A model generated the notes under the pieces. It made no database searches, had not been told where the DNA came from, and saw only the letters and a program-made list of their open reading frames with translations. The position numbers and the translations under genes are program-made. A stretch of 64,000 bases of DNA, taken from assembly GCA_024226515.1 (NCBI GenBank), contig JAAELQ010000030.1:1-64000 (forward strand). Reading direction: 5' to 3'. The DNA comes from a bacterium (GTDB taxonomy: Bacteria > Acidobacteriota > Polarisedimenticolia > Polarisedimenticolales > Polarisedimenticolaceae). Within the stretch, counting starts at the first letter, position 1. The number at the start of each line of letters is the position of its first letter. This document shows positions 50,139-59,663 of the stretch, piece after piece.

Positions 50139-51256
50139 TGCCCAGCCGCCGCATCGCGGCGCTGTTGCTCACGCTGCTCGCGACGTTTGCGACAACCGCG
50201 AGTCTGGCCCACGACTTCTCGCTGACCGACACGCTGGTCCTGCTGAAGACCGACGGGACCTTCGTCGTCGACATGCGGCTCGACGTGGACGCGCTGGCGC
50301 TCGGCGCGGCGCCCGCCACCGACGACGCCGAGTTGGTGGCGGCACTGCGGGCGCTGGACGACGCCGGGCTGCAGGCCGCCGTCGATCGCGCGACGCGCAC
50401 GCTGCGCCGACGCGTGCGCGCCCGCTTCGACGACGACAAGATCGTGCCGCACGTCGACTTTCCCGATCGCGAGCTGCCCTGGATCGAGTCGGCCGAGCCG
50501 CCGACGGTGCTGGGCATCACCGCGCGACTGACCGGACGCATGCCGGACGACGCGCAGCAGTTCCGCTTCGGCGCCTCGCGCGCCTTCGGGCCGTTGCGCG
50601 TGACGCTGGTGGACCAGTCGACGGGGCGCAGCGAGACGCACCTGCTGGGCGCGGGCGAGGACACACCGCTGTTCGCCCTCGGCACGGCGCCGACCGCGCA
50701 GTCGGGCTCCGTCGTCTGGCGCTACGTCGCCCTCGGCTTCGAGCACATCGTGCCGCTGGGGGCGGACCACATCCTGTTCGTCCTGGGCCTGTTCCTGCTC
50801 TCGACGCGCATGCGTCCGCTGCTGGTGCAGGTCACCGCGTTCACGGTGGCCCACACGGTCACGCTCGCGCTGTCGATGCGCGGCGTCGTCTCGTTGCCGT
50901 CGGGGCCCGTCGAGGCGCTGATCGCGCTGTCGATCGCATACGTCGCGATCGAGAATCTGGTCACGACCGAGTTGAAGCCGTGGCGCCCCGCTCTGGTGTT
51001 CGCCTTCGGCCTGCTGCACGGCCTGGGCTTCGCGGAGGTGCTGCGTGAGCTGGGGCTGCCCGACGATCGCTTCGCGGGCGCGCTGATCGGCTTCAACGTC
51101 GGCGTCGAGCTGGGACAGCTCGCGGTAATCGGGATCGCGTTTCTCGTCGTGGGTCGCTTCCGCGACCGCGACTGGTATCGCTCTCGCGTCGTGGTCCCGG
51201 CCTCGCTGCTGATTGCCGCGGCCGGATTGTGGTGGTGCATCACGCGGACGTTCTGA
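50138..51256 (+). CDS. HupE/UreJ-like membrane protein
   Basis: A 372-residue protein with a signal peptide (about residues 1-24), a periplasmic domain of about 170 residues and six hydrophobic segments in the C-terminal half. The membrane part has the HupE/UreJ_2 motifs GFEHIVPLGADHILFVLGLF, TAFTVAHTVTLALSM and FGLLHGLGFAE with conserved histidines and acidic residues that may bind nickel or cobalt. Metal permease function is likely but the metal is unknown; no hydrogenase or urease genes are nearby. ATG 50138 overlaps the SDR stop. Confidence 0.85.
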   Translation: MPSRRIAALLLTLLATFATTASLAHDFSLTDTLVLLKTDGTFVVDMRLDVDALALGAAPATDDAELVAALRALDDAGLQAAVDRATRTLRRRVRARFDDDKIVPHVDFPDRELPWIESAEPPTVLGITARLTGRMPDDAQQFRFGASRAFGPLRVTLVDQSTGRSETHLLGAGEDTPLFALGTAPTAQSGSVVWRYVALGFEHIVPLGADHILFVLGLFLLSTRMRPLLVQVTAFTVAHTVTLALSMRGVVSLPSGPVEALIALSIAYVAIENLVTTELKPWRPALVFAFGLLHGLGFAEVLRELGLPDDRFAGALIGFNVGVELGQLAVIGIAFLVVGRFRDRDWYRSRVVVPASLLIAAAGLWWCITRTF

Positions 51257-51314
51257 GTCCCGAACCTCCGGGCGCCGCGTCCGTACAATGGCTGCACGAC
51301 GAGGAAGGCGGACC

Positions 51315-51761
51315 ATGCATCCTGAAAGCAACAGATCGTCGTCGAGACGCAACTGGCTGCTGCTGCTCGGGGCCGCGATCCTGTTCGTCGTCGCGTTCGG
51401 CCTGCTCGAACGCGTCGTCGCTCCCAGGCCGGTGCCCGGCGTTACCGCGTCGGGGACGGACGACACGCAGGCCAACGCCCCCGCTCCGCCGACCGTCCAG
51501 CGGCGCAACGACGGCGGGGTCGACATCCGCCACGGCTTCTTCCACCGCACGACGATCCGCATGGGCAGTCCGGAGGACGACGACGCGCTGTACGAGTGCG
51601 TGAAGCGGGCGTTCGACGAGGCATTCGGCGACGGCACCGCCGGCCGTACGCGCGCCCAGCTCAAGGCGGAGACCGAGCGCGTGCAGGACGAGTGCATCGC
51701 GACCTTCCGGCCGCCGCGGCCCGAGCCGCCGCCCCCGCCGGATCTCCCGGGTCAGTCGTGA
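51315..51761 (+). CDS. Small single-pass membrane protein, unknown
   Basis: A 148-residue protein with one N-terminal membrane helix (NWLLLLGAAILFVVAFGLLE, about residues 13-32), a proline/threonine-rich linker and a soluble C-terminal domain with two cysteines (YECVKRAFDEAF and VQDECIATF) that could form a disulfide. It ends in a proline-rich tail (PPRPEPPPPPDLP). No family recognised. It follows the HupE-like gene after 58 bp and overlaps the 3' end of the convergent glycosyltransferase by 10 bp. Confidence 0.6.
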   Translation: MHPESNRSSSRRNWLLLLGAAILFVVAFGLLERVVAPRPVPGVTASGTDDTQANAPAPPTVQRRNDGGVDIRHGFFHRTTIRMGSPEDDDALYECVKRAFDEAFGDGTAGRTRAQLKAETERVQDECIATFRPPRPEPPPPPDLPGQS

Positions 51762-53470
51762 CGGATGAGGACGTGCGACGGATGCTCTTCGTCGATCACG
51801 CCGTGCGTCCCCGCGAGCCGGTTCTTCTTTCGTAGGTCGCGATAGCGTTTCTTGGGCAGCACCAGGTAGGCGCCGCCGTCGGTACCGAGGAACTCGGCGA
51901 GCTCGTCGGAATCGCGGATGCGATCGATCGCGTTGTCGCTGTAGTAGTAACCGGTGTCGAGCGAGGTGCCGTAGGCCCCGATCGGCTCCTGCCCCTCTCG
52001 ATGCGCTTCGTAGCTGACGAACACGTCACGCAGCGACTTCTTCGGCGAGAGGTCCGGCACGACACGTTGACCGAGAAAGAACGCGAACAACAGGGCGGGC
52101 ACGGCCGCCAGCGCGAACCAGCCCTCGCGGCGGCGCGCGATGGCGACCGCCGCGAGCACAGCCCACGCGCCGAGCGCGAGGAGCAGCGGCTGGAGGAGAT
52201 CGAATCCGAACAACGTGCGCTTGACGGTCGCGGTCTCGAGCACACGCGCCGGCTCGCCGGCCACGATCCAGGCCAGCGCACCCAGCACGACCACGGCGGC
52301 GACCGACGAGGCCGTGCGACGCCGCAACAAACGCACCGCTCCGATGCCGGCGAGTCCCGCCAGCGGAGGCTGCAGGACGCCGTAGAAGTGGCCCATCTTC
52401 GCTTCCGACGCCGTGAAGAACAGCAACGCCCCGACGAACGCTCCGGCCAGGATCCGGTCGGGTCCGGATTCGTCCCGCGCGACGGCTCCGACCAGCCCGA
52501 TGGCGGCCGGCACGGTCCAGGGCAGGCCGCCGACGGCGACGATCAACAGCACGTAGCGCAGCGGCCCGGTGTGACGCTTCGGCGTCTCGCCGAGGTTCAG
52601 CGGGTGCTTGTAGGTCAGCAGACGTTCCGCCGCCTCCTCGGGCTCGTTCTGGAACAGGGCGACGAACCACGGCGCCACGACGACCGCCAGCAACAGGAGG
52701 CCGATCAGCAACGCCTGTGCGCGTAGTTTCCCCCCGAAGCCCAGGGCCGCGATCGCGAGAGTGCCGGCCAGACCGAACGCCACGAGGTTCAGCGGCCCGC
52801 TGTACGTGTGCTGCCCGACGAAGTACAGGCCGGTCACGGCGAGCAACGCGGCCACTCCCGCGAGGGATCGCCGGGCGGCCCACCAACCCAGGACGCCCCA
52901 CGCGGCGAGGGCCAGCCCCCGCGGAAACTCGGTCAGCGTCGCGAGTCCGACGGCCACGACGCCCAGCGCCTGCACCCAGCGACGGGCGCGCTCGGATTGG
53001 ATAGCGGGCGCCGCGATCGCCGCGGCGAGCGCCGCGCCGAGCAGCGACGCGTGCGGCATGTCCGGGGTCGCGAAGCGCCCCAGCAGGACCCACTGCGGCG
53101 AGGTCAGCAACGCCGCGCCGGCGATGAGCCCCTCCGTACGCCGCCCACGCAACGTCAATGCTGCACAGAGCAGCGCCGGGCACAACGCGGCCAGCAACGC
53201 GGACGGCAACCGTGCCGAGGTTTCCGACACGCCGAACGCCGCCTGCGAGCCGCCGATCAACCAGTAGGTCAGCGGCGGCTTGACCACGCGAGGGTGCTCG
53301 CGATAGTACGGGACGATCCAATCGCCGCGCTGGGACATCTCGCGGGCGGCCTGCGCGTAGCGCGGCTCCCAGGGGTCCCACAGCCCCGAGGCGCCCAGCC
53401 TCGGCAACAACAGGCCGAGGCCGACCAGAAACAGCAACAGGGCCGGGATCCACTTCCTGTGTTCGCTCAC
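51752..53470 (-). CDS. ArnT/PMT-like glycosyltransferase (first copy)
   Basis: A 572-residue membrane glycosyltransferase of the GT-C ArnT type, which uses polyprenyl-phosphate sugars. About 11 hydrophobic segments. The first periplasmic loop carries GLWDPWEPRYAQAAREM followed by KPPLTYWL, the acidic and lysine motifs of this family. A soluble C-terminal part follows (about residues 470-572). It starts at GTG 53470 with GAGGAG upstream; TGATACGAT (minus strand, 53522-53530) could be an extended -10. It is divergent from a paralogue that shares these motifs. Confidence 0.87.
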   Translation of the reverse strand: MSEHRKWIPALLLFLVGLGLLLPRLGASGLWDPWEPRYAQAAREMSQRGDWIVPYYREHPRVVKPPLTYWLIGGSQAAFGVSETSARLPSALLAALCPALLCAALTLRGRRTEGLIAGAALLTSPQWVLLGRFATPDMPHASLLGAALAAAIAAPAIQSERARRWVQALGVVAVGLATLTEFPRGLALAAWGVLGWWAARRSLAGVAALLAVTGLYFVGQHTYSGPLNLVAFGLAGTLAIAALGFGGKLRAQALLIGLLLLAVVVAPWFVALFQNEPEEAAERLLTYKHPLNLGETPKRHTGPLRYVLLIVAVGGLPWTVPAAIGLVGAVARDESGPDRILAGAFVGALLFFTASEAKMGHFYGVLQPPLAGLAGIGAVRLLRRRTASSVAAVVVLGALAWIVAGEPARVLETATVKRTLFGFDLLQPLLLALGAWAVLAAVAIARRREGWFALAAVPALLFAFFLGQRVVPDLSPKKSLRDVFVSYEAHREGQEPIGAYGTSLDTGYYYSDNAIDRIRDSDELAEFLGTDGGAYLVLPKKRYRDLRKKNRLAGTHGVIDEEHPSHVLIRHD

Positions 53471-53598
53471 GCCGCTCCTCGCCGCAAGATCCGGCCGGGC
53501 CGGGCCGCCGCCCGAGCCGGGATCGTATCAGAGCCGTTCCCCGGCCCGACTCGGTTTTCGATGGAAAAAACGGGCCGCGGCATCTAACTTTGTCCGCT

Positions 53599-55848
53599 AT
53601 GGCCGACCTGAATCCCAGCCCCGCTCCCGCGCCCGCGCCGGAGCCCGCGGAGACTCCGCCGAAGGGTAGGCTCTTCGCCCTGCTGCCGTTCGCGGCGGTC
53701 GCCATCGTCGGACTGTCGATCCTGCTGCCTGCGCTGGGTCAGTACGGCCTGTGGGATCCCTGGGAGCCGAAGTACTCGCAGAGCGCCCGGGAGATGGTCG
53801 AGCGCGGCTCGTACATCGTGCCGTACTACCGCGGCGACATCCGACTGACGAAACCGATCCTGGCCTACTGGGGGATCCTCTCGGGCTACGCCGTCCTCGG
53901 AATGAACGAGCTGGGCGCCCGACTGCCCGGCGTGCTGCTGGCCGTGGCCACGATGCTCGCGACGCTGTACTCGGTGTCGCTGCTGCGCGGGCGGCGCGCG
54001 GGTCTGATCTCGGCCCTCGTCCTGGGGACGACTCCCTACTTCTACTTCATCTCGCGTCAGGCGATGCCCGACGTGTACCTGTTTACCTCGTACGGCTGCG
54101 CGATGCTGTTCTTCTGCCTCGGCCTGTTCGGGCCGGACCGGCGCCGACAGCTCCACTTCGGGATCAGCTACGCCTGTCTCGGCCTGGCCGTGATGGCCAA
54201 GGGTCCGATGATCGTCGGCATCCTGTTCTTCGCTACGCTCGCGATCTTCGCCTTCCTGCGCATCGACCCACGCGTTCCGGTCGCGCCCGGAATCCGTAAA
54301 GAGTCGCTGCAGCTCACGGTCTCGCTGGCCCTCGCGGCCGCCGCGAGCGGCTTCGGCGGTTTTCTCGCCTTCCTGTTCCTGCTGGGAGAGAACTGGTGGG
54401 GCTACAGCGCGGAGAAGCGCAGCGAGATGGCCTTCGTGCGGCATCAGATCGAGAATACCGCGGCGCGCTTCCACCTGACCGAGATCGTGCTGGTGGCGTT
54501 GATCGCCGCGCTCGTTGCGCTGGCCGTGCTGGCGCTTCGCGCTACCGGCTCGCCGCTGAAGCGCCGCGTCGTGCCGGCGCTCTCCGCCATCGGGGCCCTG
54601 GTCGCGCTCGTCACGCTGGTCGCCGCGGGCTCCGAGACGAAGATCGGCGTGGCGGCCGTGCTGTCGATGGTGGCCATGCTGGGAATCGCCGGCGGAACGA
54701 CGTGGCGTTACGTGCAACTGGAGACGATCGCGCCGCACGTGCTTCCGCTACTGCGCCCGATCGGCAGACAGATCGTGCTGGCCGCGATCGTGCTGACGGT
54801 AGTGGCCGGCCCGTGGCACATCGCCGTGGTGCTCGCGCAGGGCGACGGGTACTTCACCGACTTCATCCTCAAGCACAACGTCAATCGTGCCGGGGAGAAG
54901 ATCAACCGCGCGGGCGTCTCCGATTTCTACCTGCGCGTGATGATCTTCGGCTTCTTCCCCTGGGTCTGTTTCCTGCCGGTGGCGCTCGGCCGTCTGGTCG
55001 CGTGGTGGGACGAGCGACCGCTGCGTCGATTCGGCTTCGAGATCTACCTGCTGATCAACGCGGCGGTGATCTTCGTCGCCTTCAGCGGGTCGGTGACCAA
55101 GTTCCCACACTACCTGTCGCCGATGATCGTCCCGGCGACGGTGCTGGCCGGGCTGACGCTCGATCGCATGCTGCGCGACCCCGACTCGAAGCTGACCCGG
55201 GTCGGCGCCGTGGCGGCCTGCATGCTGTACCTGCCGCCGATGCTCGACCTCGTGCGCTACGACGGCATCGAGCGACTCATCGGCTCGTTCACGATGAAGA
55301 GTGCGGTGTCCTCCTCGATGGCCCCCGGAGCGCCGTACTCGGCGCTGCTGTACGCCGGCGCGGTCGCGATGTTCGCGCTGATCCTCGTACGCTCGCGCAT
55401 CGTCGTCGGTGCGCTGATCGCCTGCATGCTGGCGTTCAGTATCTACATGACCGGCGCGTTCACTCCGCGGCTGAGCGAGCACAAGTCGATGAAACTGCTG
55501 GTGGAGTCGTGGGAAGACCTGCGGCGCCCCGGCGAGCCGATCGGCTTCTTCGGCGACACCAAGCACGGCACCTTCTTCTACACCAACCGCGAGATCCAGC
55601 ACATGGCCAACGCGCGGCGACTCGAGCGCTTCCTACGGCCCGAGAACCCGGCCTTCGTCATCATGCAGCGCAAGCGACTGGACGAGATCGAAACGCGCTG
55701 GCGCACTCGCTACCCGGACAACCCGCTGTACGAGGTCAACGACTCGCACCTGTCCTACGTGACCGTGGCCAACTATCCCGTCGCCGAGAACAACGGCGAG
55801 CCGCAGCTGCTCTTCCCTCCGGAAGAGAAGAAATACGGAGAGGAGTGA
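53599..55848 (+). CDS. ArnT/PMT-like glycosyltransferase (second copy)
   Basis: A 749-residue paralogue of the divergent neighbour, with LWDPWEPKYSQSAREMVERG and TKPILAYWGI in the same positions, an alanine/proline-rich cytoplasmic N-terminus (about residues 1-22), about 13 hydrophobic segments and a soluble C-terminal domain (about 630-749). It is longer through extra membrane segments in the middle (residues about 230-370). It probably transfers a sugar from polyprenyl phosphate to a lipid or glycan. ATG 53599 has no ribosome binding site; a TTG at 53590 is the alternative start. Confidence 0.85.
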   Translation: MADLNPSPAPAPAPEPAETPPKGRLFALLPFAAVAIVGLSILLPALGQYGLWDPWEPKYSQSAREMVERGSYIVPYYRGDIRLTKPILAYWGILSGYAVLGMNELGARLPGVLLAVATMLATLYSVSLLRGRRAGLISALVLGTTPYFYFISRQAMPDVYLFTSYGCAMLFFCLGLFGPDRRRQLHFGISYACLGLAVMAKGPMIVGILFFATLAIFAFLRIDPRVPVAPGIRKESLQLTVSLALAAAASGFGGFLAFLFLLGENWWGYSAEKRSEMAFVRHQIENTAARFHLTEIVLVALIAALVALAVLALRATGSPLKRRVVPALSAIGALVALVTLVAAGSETKIGVAAVLSMVAMLGIAGGTTWRYVQLETIAPHVLPLLRPIGRQIVLAAIVLTVVAGPWHIAVVLAQGDGYFTDFILKHNVNRAGEKINRAGVSDFYLRVMIFGFFPWVCFLPVALGRLVAWWDERPLRRFGFEIYLLINAAVIFVAFSGSVTKFPHYLSPMIVPATVLAGLTLDRMLRDPDSKLTRVGAVAACMLYLPPMLDLVRYDGIERLIGSFTMKSAVSSSMAPGAPYSALLYAGAVAMFALILVRSRIVVGALIACMLAFSIYMTGAFTPRLSEHKSMKLLVESWEDLRRPGEPIGFFGDTKHGTFFYTNREIQHMANARRLERFLRPENPAFVIMQRKRLDEIETRWRTRYPDNPLYEVNDSHLSYVTVANYPVAENNGEPQLLFPPEEKKYGEE

Positions 55849-55852
55849 CCGC

Positions 55853-56647
55853 TCAGTCGACGCGCGCCAGCACGTAGTACAGGTGAGCGTAGATCAGCTT
55901 GAGCGGCAACGGCAGCGGAAGCCACTCGAAGAAGTACATGAACTTCAGCTTCGGCGGGTAGCCACCGTTCTTCATCCACCAGATCGTCCGGCTGTCCCAG
56001 TCGATCTTGTTCAGGTCGACGTTCTTGCGATGCAGCTTCATGTCGCGGATGCCGAGCGAATCCGGGTACGGTGGCGTGTCCACGGCCCCGGTGCGCACGA
56101 CGGTCAACCCCTGCTCGCGGAAGAAGCGTCGCACGTGGTACGGGTTCATGAAGCGGATGTCCCCGTGGTTCCACGGAACGTCGAACACCTTGTGCACGGT
56201 GCGGTGGCTGAAGAAGCCGGGGTTGAAACGGTTGACCGCGATGAACATCACGTAGCCGCGGGACAGGCGCACCATCTCGCGCAGCAACGCCGGCTTGTCC
56301 TCGTGCTGACTGAGCTGCATGAAGTTCCACACCAGGTCGTAGCCGGCATCGGGCAGGCCGGTGCGCTCGAGGTCCTCACACGTCTCGTAGCTCACGGGGA
56401 AGTCGAGCTCGCGCCAGGCCCACCTGGACTTCTCCTCTGCGTTGACCAGCGTCACGTCGCAGCCGGCCTCGCCGAAGGGCAGGGAGTACAGCGAGGGCAT
56501 CGCCTTCTCGCCCTTGGCCGGGATCTCCAGCACGTTCCCGATCGAGTGGTCCCGCACGAGCCGCTTGAACAGCTTGTTCATGGCATAGCGCTCGTAGTCG
56601 AGGCCCTTGCCTTCCCACTCCACCTGGCCTGTCGGTCTCTCGCTCAC
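55853..56647 (-). CDS. Methyltransferase-like protein
   Basis: A 264-residue protein with a class I SAM-methyltransferase-like layout: NVLEIPAKGEKAMPSLYSLP in place of motif I, CDVTLVNAEE as motif II, YDLVWNFMQLSQHED and LLREMVRLSRGYVMFIAVN as later strands. The glycine-rich loop is degenerate (EIPAKG rather than E-X-G-X-G), so SAM binding is uncertain. The C-terminal part is aromatic and hydrophobic (MYFFEWLPLPLPLKLIYAHL) and may touch the membrane. GTG 56647 with AAGGG 7 nt upstream is preferred over ATG 56665, which has no such site. It converges on the second ArnT-like gene. Confidence 0.68.
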   Translation of the reverse strand: MSERPTGQVEWEGKGLDYERYAMNKLFKRLVRDHSIGNVLEIPAKGEKAMPSLYSLPFGEAGCDVTLVNAEEKSRWAWRELDFPVSYETCEDLERTGLPDAGYDLVWNFMQLSQHEDKPALLREMVRLSRGYVMFIAVNRFNPGFFSHRTVHKVFDVPWNHGDIRFMNPYHVRRFFREQGLTVVRTGAVDTPPYPDSLGIRDMKLHRKNVDLNKIDWDSRTIWWMKNGGYPPKLKFMYFFEWLPLPLPLKLIYAHLYYVLARVD

Positions 56648-56733
56648 GTCGCGACCCTTATACATGGCGCGGTCCGTCGGGCGCCACCCGCGACCTACGC
56701 CGCAATAGGTATGCATAGTATGGTGATCGGCCG

Positions 56734-57735
56734 ATGACGGTGTCGAACGCACAGGACGGCACGGGTTCGCGCGTGCTGATCACCGGCGCGACCGGCTTCA
56801 TCGGCGCGCGGCTGGTTCCCGCGCTGCTCGAGGCCGGGTATCGCGTACGGGCACTGGTGCGGGATCCCGCGCGCGCCGCGGATCTGGGCGACGCCGAGAT
56901 CGCGCAGGGCGATCTACTGCGGCCCGAGAGCCTGGCCGGCGTCGAGAGCGACGTCGACGTCGTCGTGCACTGCGCCAGCATCCTCGGCAAGTGGGGCACG
57001 CCGGAGTCCGAGATCCACCGCGTCAACGTCACGGGCACGCAGAACCTGCTCGACCGCTTTTCGGATCGCCCACTGCGGCGCTTCCTACATCTCAGCGCCG
57101 GGGGCGTCTCGGGACCGGTGGCGACGCGGTCGGTCGACGAGTCCTACGTCTGTCGGCCGGCCACCGCGTACGAGCGGACGAAGCTGACGGCGGAGCAGGC
57201 CGTGCTGGCCTCGGCCGGAGACGGGCTGGCGGCGACCGTAGTACGACCGACGTTCACCTACGGTCCCGGCGACCCGCACAAGCTGGCGCTGTTCCGCGCG
57301 GTGAAGAAGGGCCGTTACGCGTTCGTCGGCGACGGCCTCAGCGTCAACCACCCGGTCTTCATCGAGGACCTCGTGCGCGGGATTCTGCTGGCTCTCGAGC
57401 ACGCGAGCAGCGGCGAGGTCTACATCATCGGCGGGCCGCAGCCGGAGACGAAACGCGACCTGATCTACGCCATCGCGGACGGCCTGGGTGTCACGCGGCC
57501 CAGGCTGCGTATCCCGCGCGGCATCGCGTGGCCCGCGGCGTGCGTGCTGGAAGCCGTCGGCCGTGCGCTCGGTTTCGAGCCGATCCTGACCCGCTCGCGC
57601 GTGATGATGATGGCGGACAACTTCGGCTACTCGATCGACAAGGCGCGACGCGAGCTGGGCTACGAGCCGCGGATGGAGCTGCGCCCCGGCATCGAGCGCA
57701 CGATCGAGTCGTACCGCGCGGCGGGGCTCCTGTGA
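56734..57735 (+). CDS. NAD-dependent sugar epimerase/dehydratase
   Basis: A 333-residue extended SDR. The cofactor loop is ITGATGFIGARLVPALLEAG; the catalytic Tyr-Lys pair is in TAYERTKLTAEQ; FTYGPGDPHKLAL and GEVYIIGGPQ are typical of UDP-glucose 4-epimerase-like and hopanoid-associated (HpnA-like) epimerases. Substrate cannot be read from sequence. It starts the glycan operon and overlaps the next start (GTGA). Confidence 0.88.
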   Translation: MTVSNAQDGTGSRVLITGATGFIGARLVPALLEAGYRVRALVRDPARAADLGDAEIAQGDLLRPESLAGVESDVDVVVHCASILGKWGTPESEIHRVNVTGTQNLLDRFSDRPLRRFLHLSAGGVSGPVATRSVDESYVCRPATAYERTKLTAEQAVLASAGDGLAATVVRPTFTYGPGDPHKLALFRAVKKGRYAFVGDGLSVNHPVFIEDLVRGILLALEHASSGEVYIIGGPQPETKRDLIYAIADGLGVTRPRLRIPRGIAWPAACVLEAVGRALGFEPILTRSRVMMMADNFGYSIDKARRELGYEPRMELRPGIERTIESYRAAGLL

Positions 57736-58583
57736 AGCGCGCGATCGTCAACGCCGACGACTTCGGCATCGCGCCCGGGGTCAGCCGCGGTATCCTGCGC
57801 GCCTTTCGCGAGGGCGTGCTGACCTCGACCACGATGCTGTGCAACCTGGGCGGCTTCGACGACGGCGTCGCGCTGGCCCGGGAGAATCCGGACCTGCCGC
57901 TGGGGATCCACCTGTCGCTGCTGTGGGGTCCCCCCGTGTCGGATCCCGCGACGGTGCCGACGCTGATGCAGGGCGACGGCTGTTTCCCGCGTAGCCTGAC
58001 GCTGCTCGCGCGGCGCTACTACCTGGGGCGGCTGTCCGCGGCGCAGGTGCGGCTGGAGCTGGGAGCCCAGATCCGGCGCTTCCTCGACGCCGGGTTGACG
58101 CCGACCCACGTGGACACACACAAGCACATTCACTGCCTTCCCGGGATCCTCGACGCTGTGTTGGACGTGGCCGCCGAGCACGGCATCCGCTGCGTGCGCT
58201 TCCCCGGCGAGGCCCCGGTCCGGGCCGGTTCCGGCTGCCCGCGCCCGGGGATCAAGGCTCGTGCGAAGCGGGATCTGATCCGTTTCCTGTCCCGCGGAGG
58301 CCGCCGCAAACTCGAGGCGGCAGGCTTCCGGACGACGGATCACTTCGTCGGGATCGCCTACATGGACCTTTTCGACGCCGAGACGCTATCTTTTCTGCTG
58401 CGAAACCTGGCAGGGGGCGTTACGGAAATCATGTGCCATCCGGGCCATGCGGACCCGCAGGCGGACATCTACTCCAGCAACCCGCCGGGGCGGGAGCGGG
58501 AGCTGGCCGCGCTGATCGACCCGCGTGTGCGGGAGGCGGCGGCGGCGAGTTCCGTGGAGCTGACGGATTACCGTACGCTGTAA
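57732..58583 (+). CDS. YdjC/ChbG/HpnK-family carbohydrate deacetylase
   Basis: A 283-residue metal-dependent deacetylase that removes acetyl groups from N-acetyl sugars. Metal ligands appear in IVNADDFGIAPG (Asp) and THVDTHKHIH (two His). HpnK proteins act on N-acetylglucosaminyl hopanoids, and an HpnA-like epimerase is the gene before; hopanoid genes themselves are not seen. Start at GTG 57732 overlapping the epimerase stop. Confidence 0.88.
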   Translation: MKRAIVNADDFGIAPGVSRGILRAFREGVLTSTTMLCNLGGFDDGVALARENPDLPLGIHLSLLWGPPVSDPATVPTLMQGDGCFPRSLTLLARRYYLGRLSAAQVRLELGAQIRRFLDAGLTPTHVDTHKHIHCLPGILDAVLDVAAEHGIRCVRFPGEAPVRAGSGCPRPGIKARAKRDLIRFLSRGGRRKLEAAGFRTTDHFVGIAYMDLFDAETLSFLLRNLAGGVTEIMCHPGHADPQADIYSSNPPGRERELAALIDPRVREAAAASSVELTDYRTL

Positions 58584-58610
58584 CGAGAGACAGAGGGCGT
58601 GGAGCAGAGT

Positions 58611-59663
58611 ATGACGGGCAACAGCACACCAGGGGCCGGGCGCTTGATCACCTTCGTGCTGCCCGTGTTCAACGAAGAGGGCAACCTCGACGAGCTGTAC
58701 GAGAAGCTGACCGCCGTCCTGGCGGGGTTGGACGAGAACTACGAGCTGCTGTTCGTCGACGACGGAAGCAGCGACGAGTCGCCCCGCGTGCTGGCCGAGC
58801 TGCAACGACGCGACGAACGCGTCCGCGTGATCGAGTTCCGGCGCAACTTCGGCAAGGCCGCGGCCTACAGCGCGGGCTTCGAGGACGCGCGCGGCGAGAT
58901 CGTCGTCACGCTGGACACGGACCTACAGGACGACCCCGCCGAGGTTCCGCTGTTTCTGGACAAGATCGACGAAGGCTTCGACATGGTCGTGGGCTGGAAG
59001 TACGAGGGCAAGGGCAACCTCGAGAAGTCGCTGCCGTCGAAGTTCTTCAACTCCGTGGTGCGGCGCATCACGGAGATTCCGCTACACGACTTCAACTGCC
59101 CGTTCAAGGCCTACCGCAAGGAAGTGCTCGACGAGATCCACGTCTACGGCGAGCTGCATCGCTACATCCCCGTTCTGGCGCACGCGCGTGGTTTCACGCT
59201 GTCCGAGATCAAGATCAAGAACCTGCCGCGCAAGTCGGGCACGTCGAAGTTCGGCTACGAACGCTACCTGCGTGGCATGCTGGACCTGCTGACGATCAGC
59301 TTCATCACGCGCTTCGCCCGCCGGCCGATGCACCTGCTGGGCATGGGCGGAATCCTCGGCTGCCTGTTCGGCTCGAGCGTGCTGTTGTTCTTCATCCTGG
59401 CGCACTTCCTGTACAAGCTGAACGTGCTGGCCGACTCCAGCTGGGTGATTCACGACCGGCCCGCGTTGAACCTGGGCATCCTGCTGATCGTCGTCGGCGT
59501 TCAGTTCTTCTCGATCGGCCTGCTCGGTGAGCTGTTGATCAGCTCGGCGCGACGCGGCCCGGACGATCGCGTGTACTCGATCAAGCACCGGCGCGGCCCG
59601 CGAGCGCAGCCGCTTCCGCACGAGACGACCGAGCGCGAGAAGACGTCGCCGCCGGGCCACTGA
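58611..59663 (+). CDS. GT2 glycosyltransferase, polyprenyl-phosphate type
   Basis: A 350-residue family 2 glycosyltransferase of the dolichol-phosphate mannosyltransferase/GtrB/ArnC type. The catalytic domain has FVLPVFNEEGNLDELYEKL, LFVDDGSSDES, FRRNFGKAAAYSAGFE and the DXD region LDTDLQDDP. Two C-terminal membrane helices (about 250-275 and 295-318) anchor it. Such enzymes make the polyprenyl-phosphate sugars used by ArnT-like enzymes, which fits the two in this cluster. ATG 58611 has GGAG 6 nt upstream; a GTG at 58599 in frame is less well placed. Confidence 0.9.
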   Translation: MTGNSTPGAGRLITFVLPVFNEEGNLDELYEKLTAVLAGLDENYELLFVDDGSSDESPRVLAELQRRDERVRVIEFRRNFGKAAAYSAGFEDARGEIVVTLDTDLQDDPAEVPLFLDKIDEGFDMVVGWKYEGKGNLEKSLPSKFFNSVVRRITEIPLHDFNCPFKAYRKEVLDEIHVYGELHRYIPVLAHARGFTLSEIKIKNLPRKSGTSKFGYERYLRGMLDLLTISFITRFARRPMHLLGMGGILGCLFGSSVLLFFILAHFLYKLNVLADSSWVIHDRPALNLGILLIVVGVQFFSIGLLGELLISSARRGPDDRVYSIKHRRGPRAQPLPHETTEREKTSPPGH

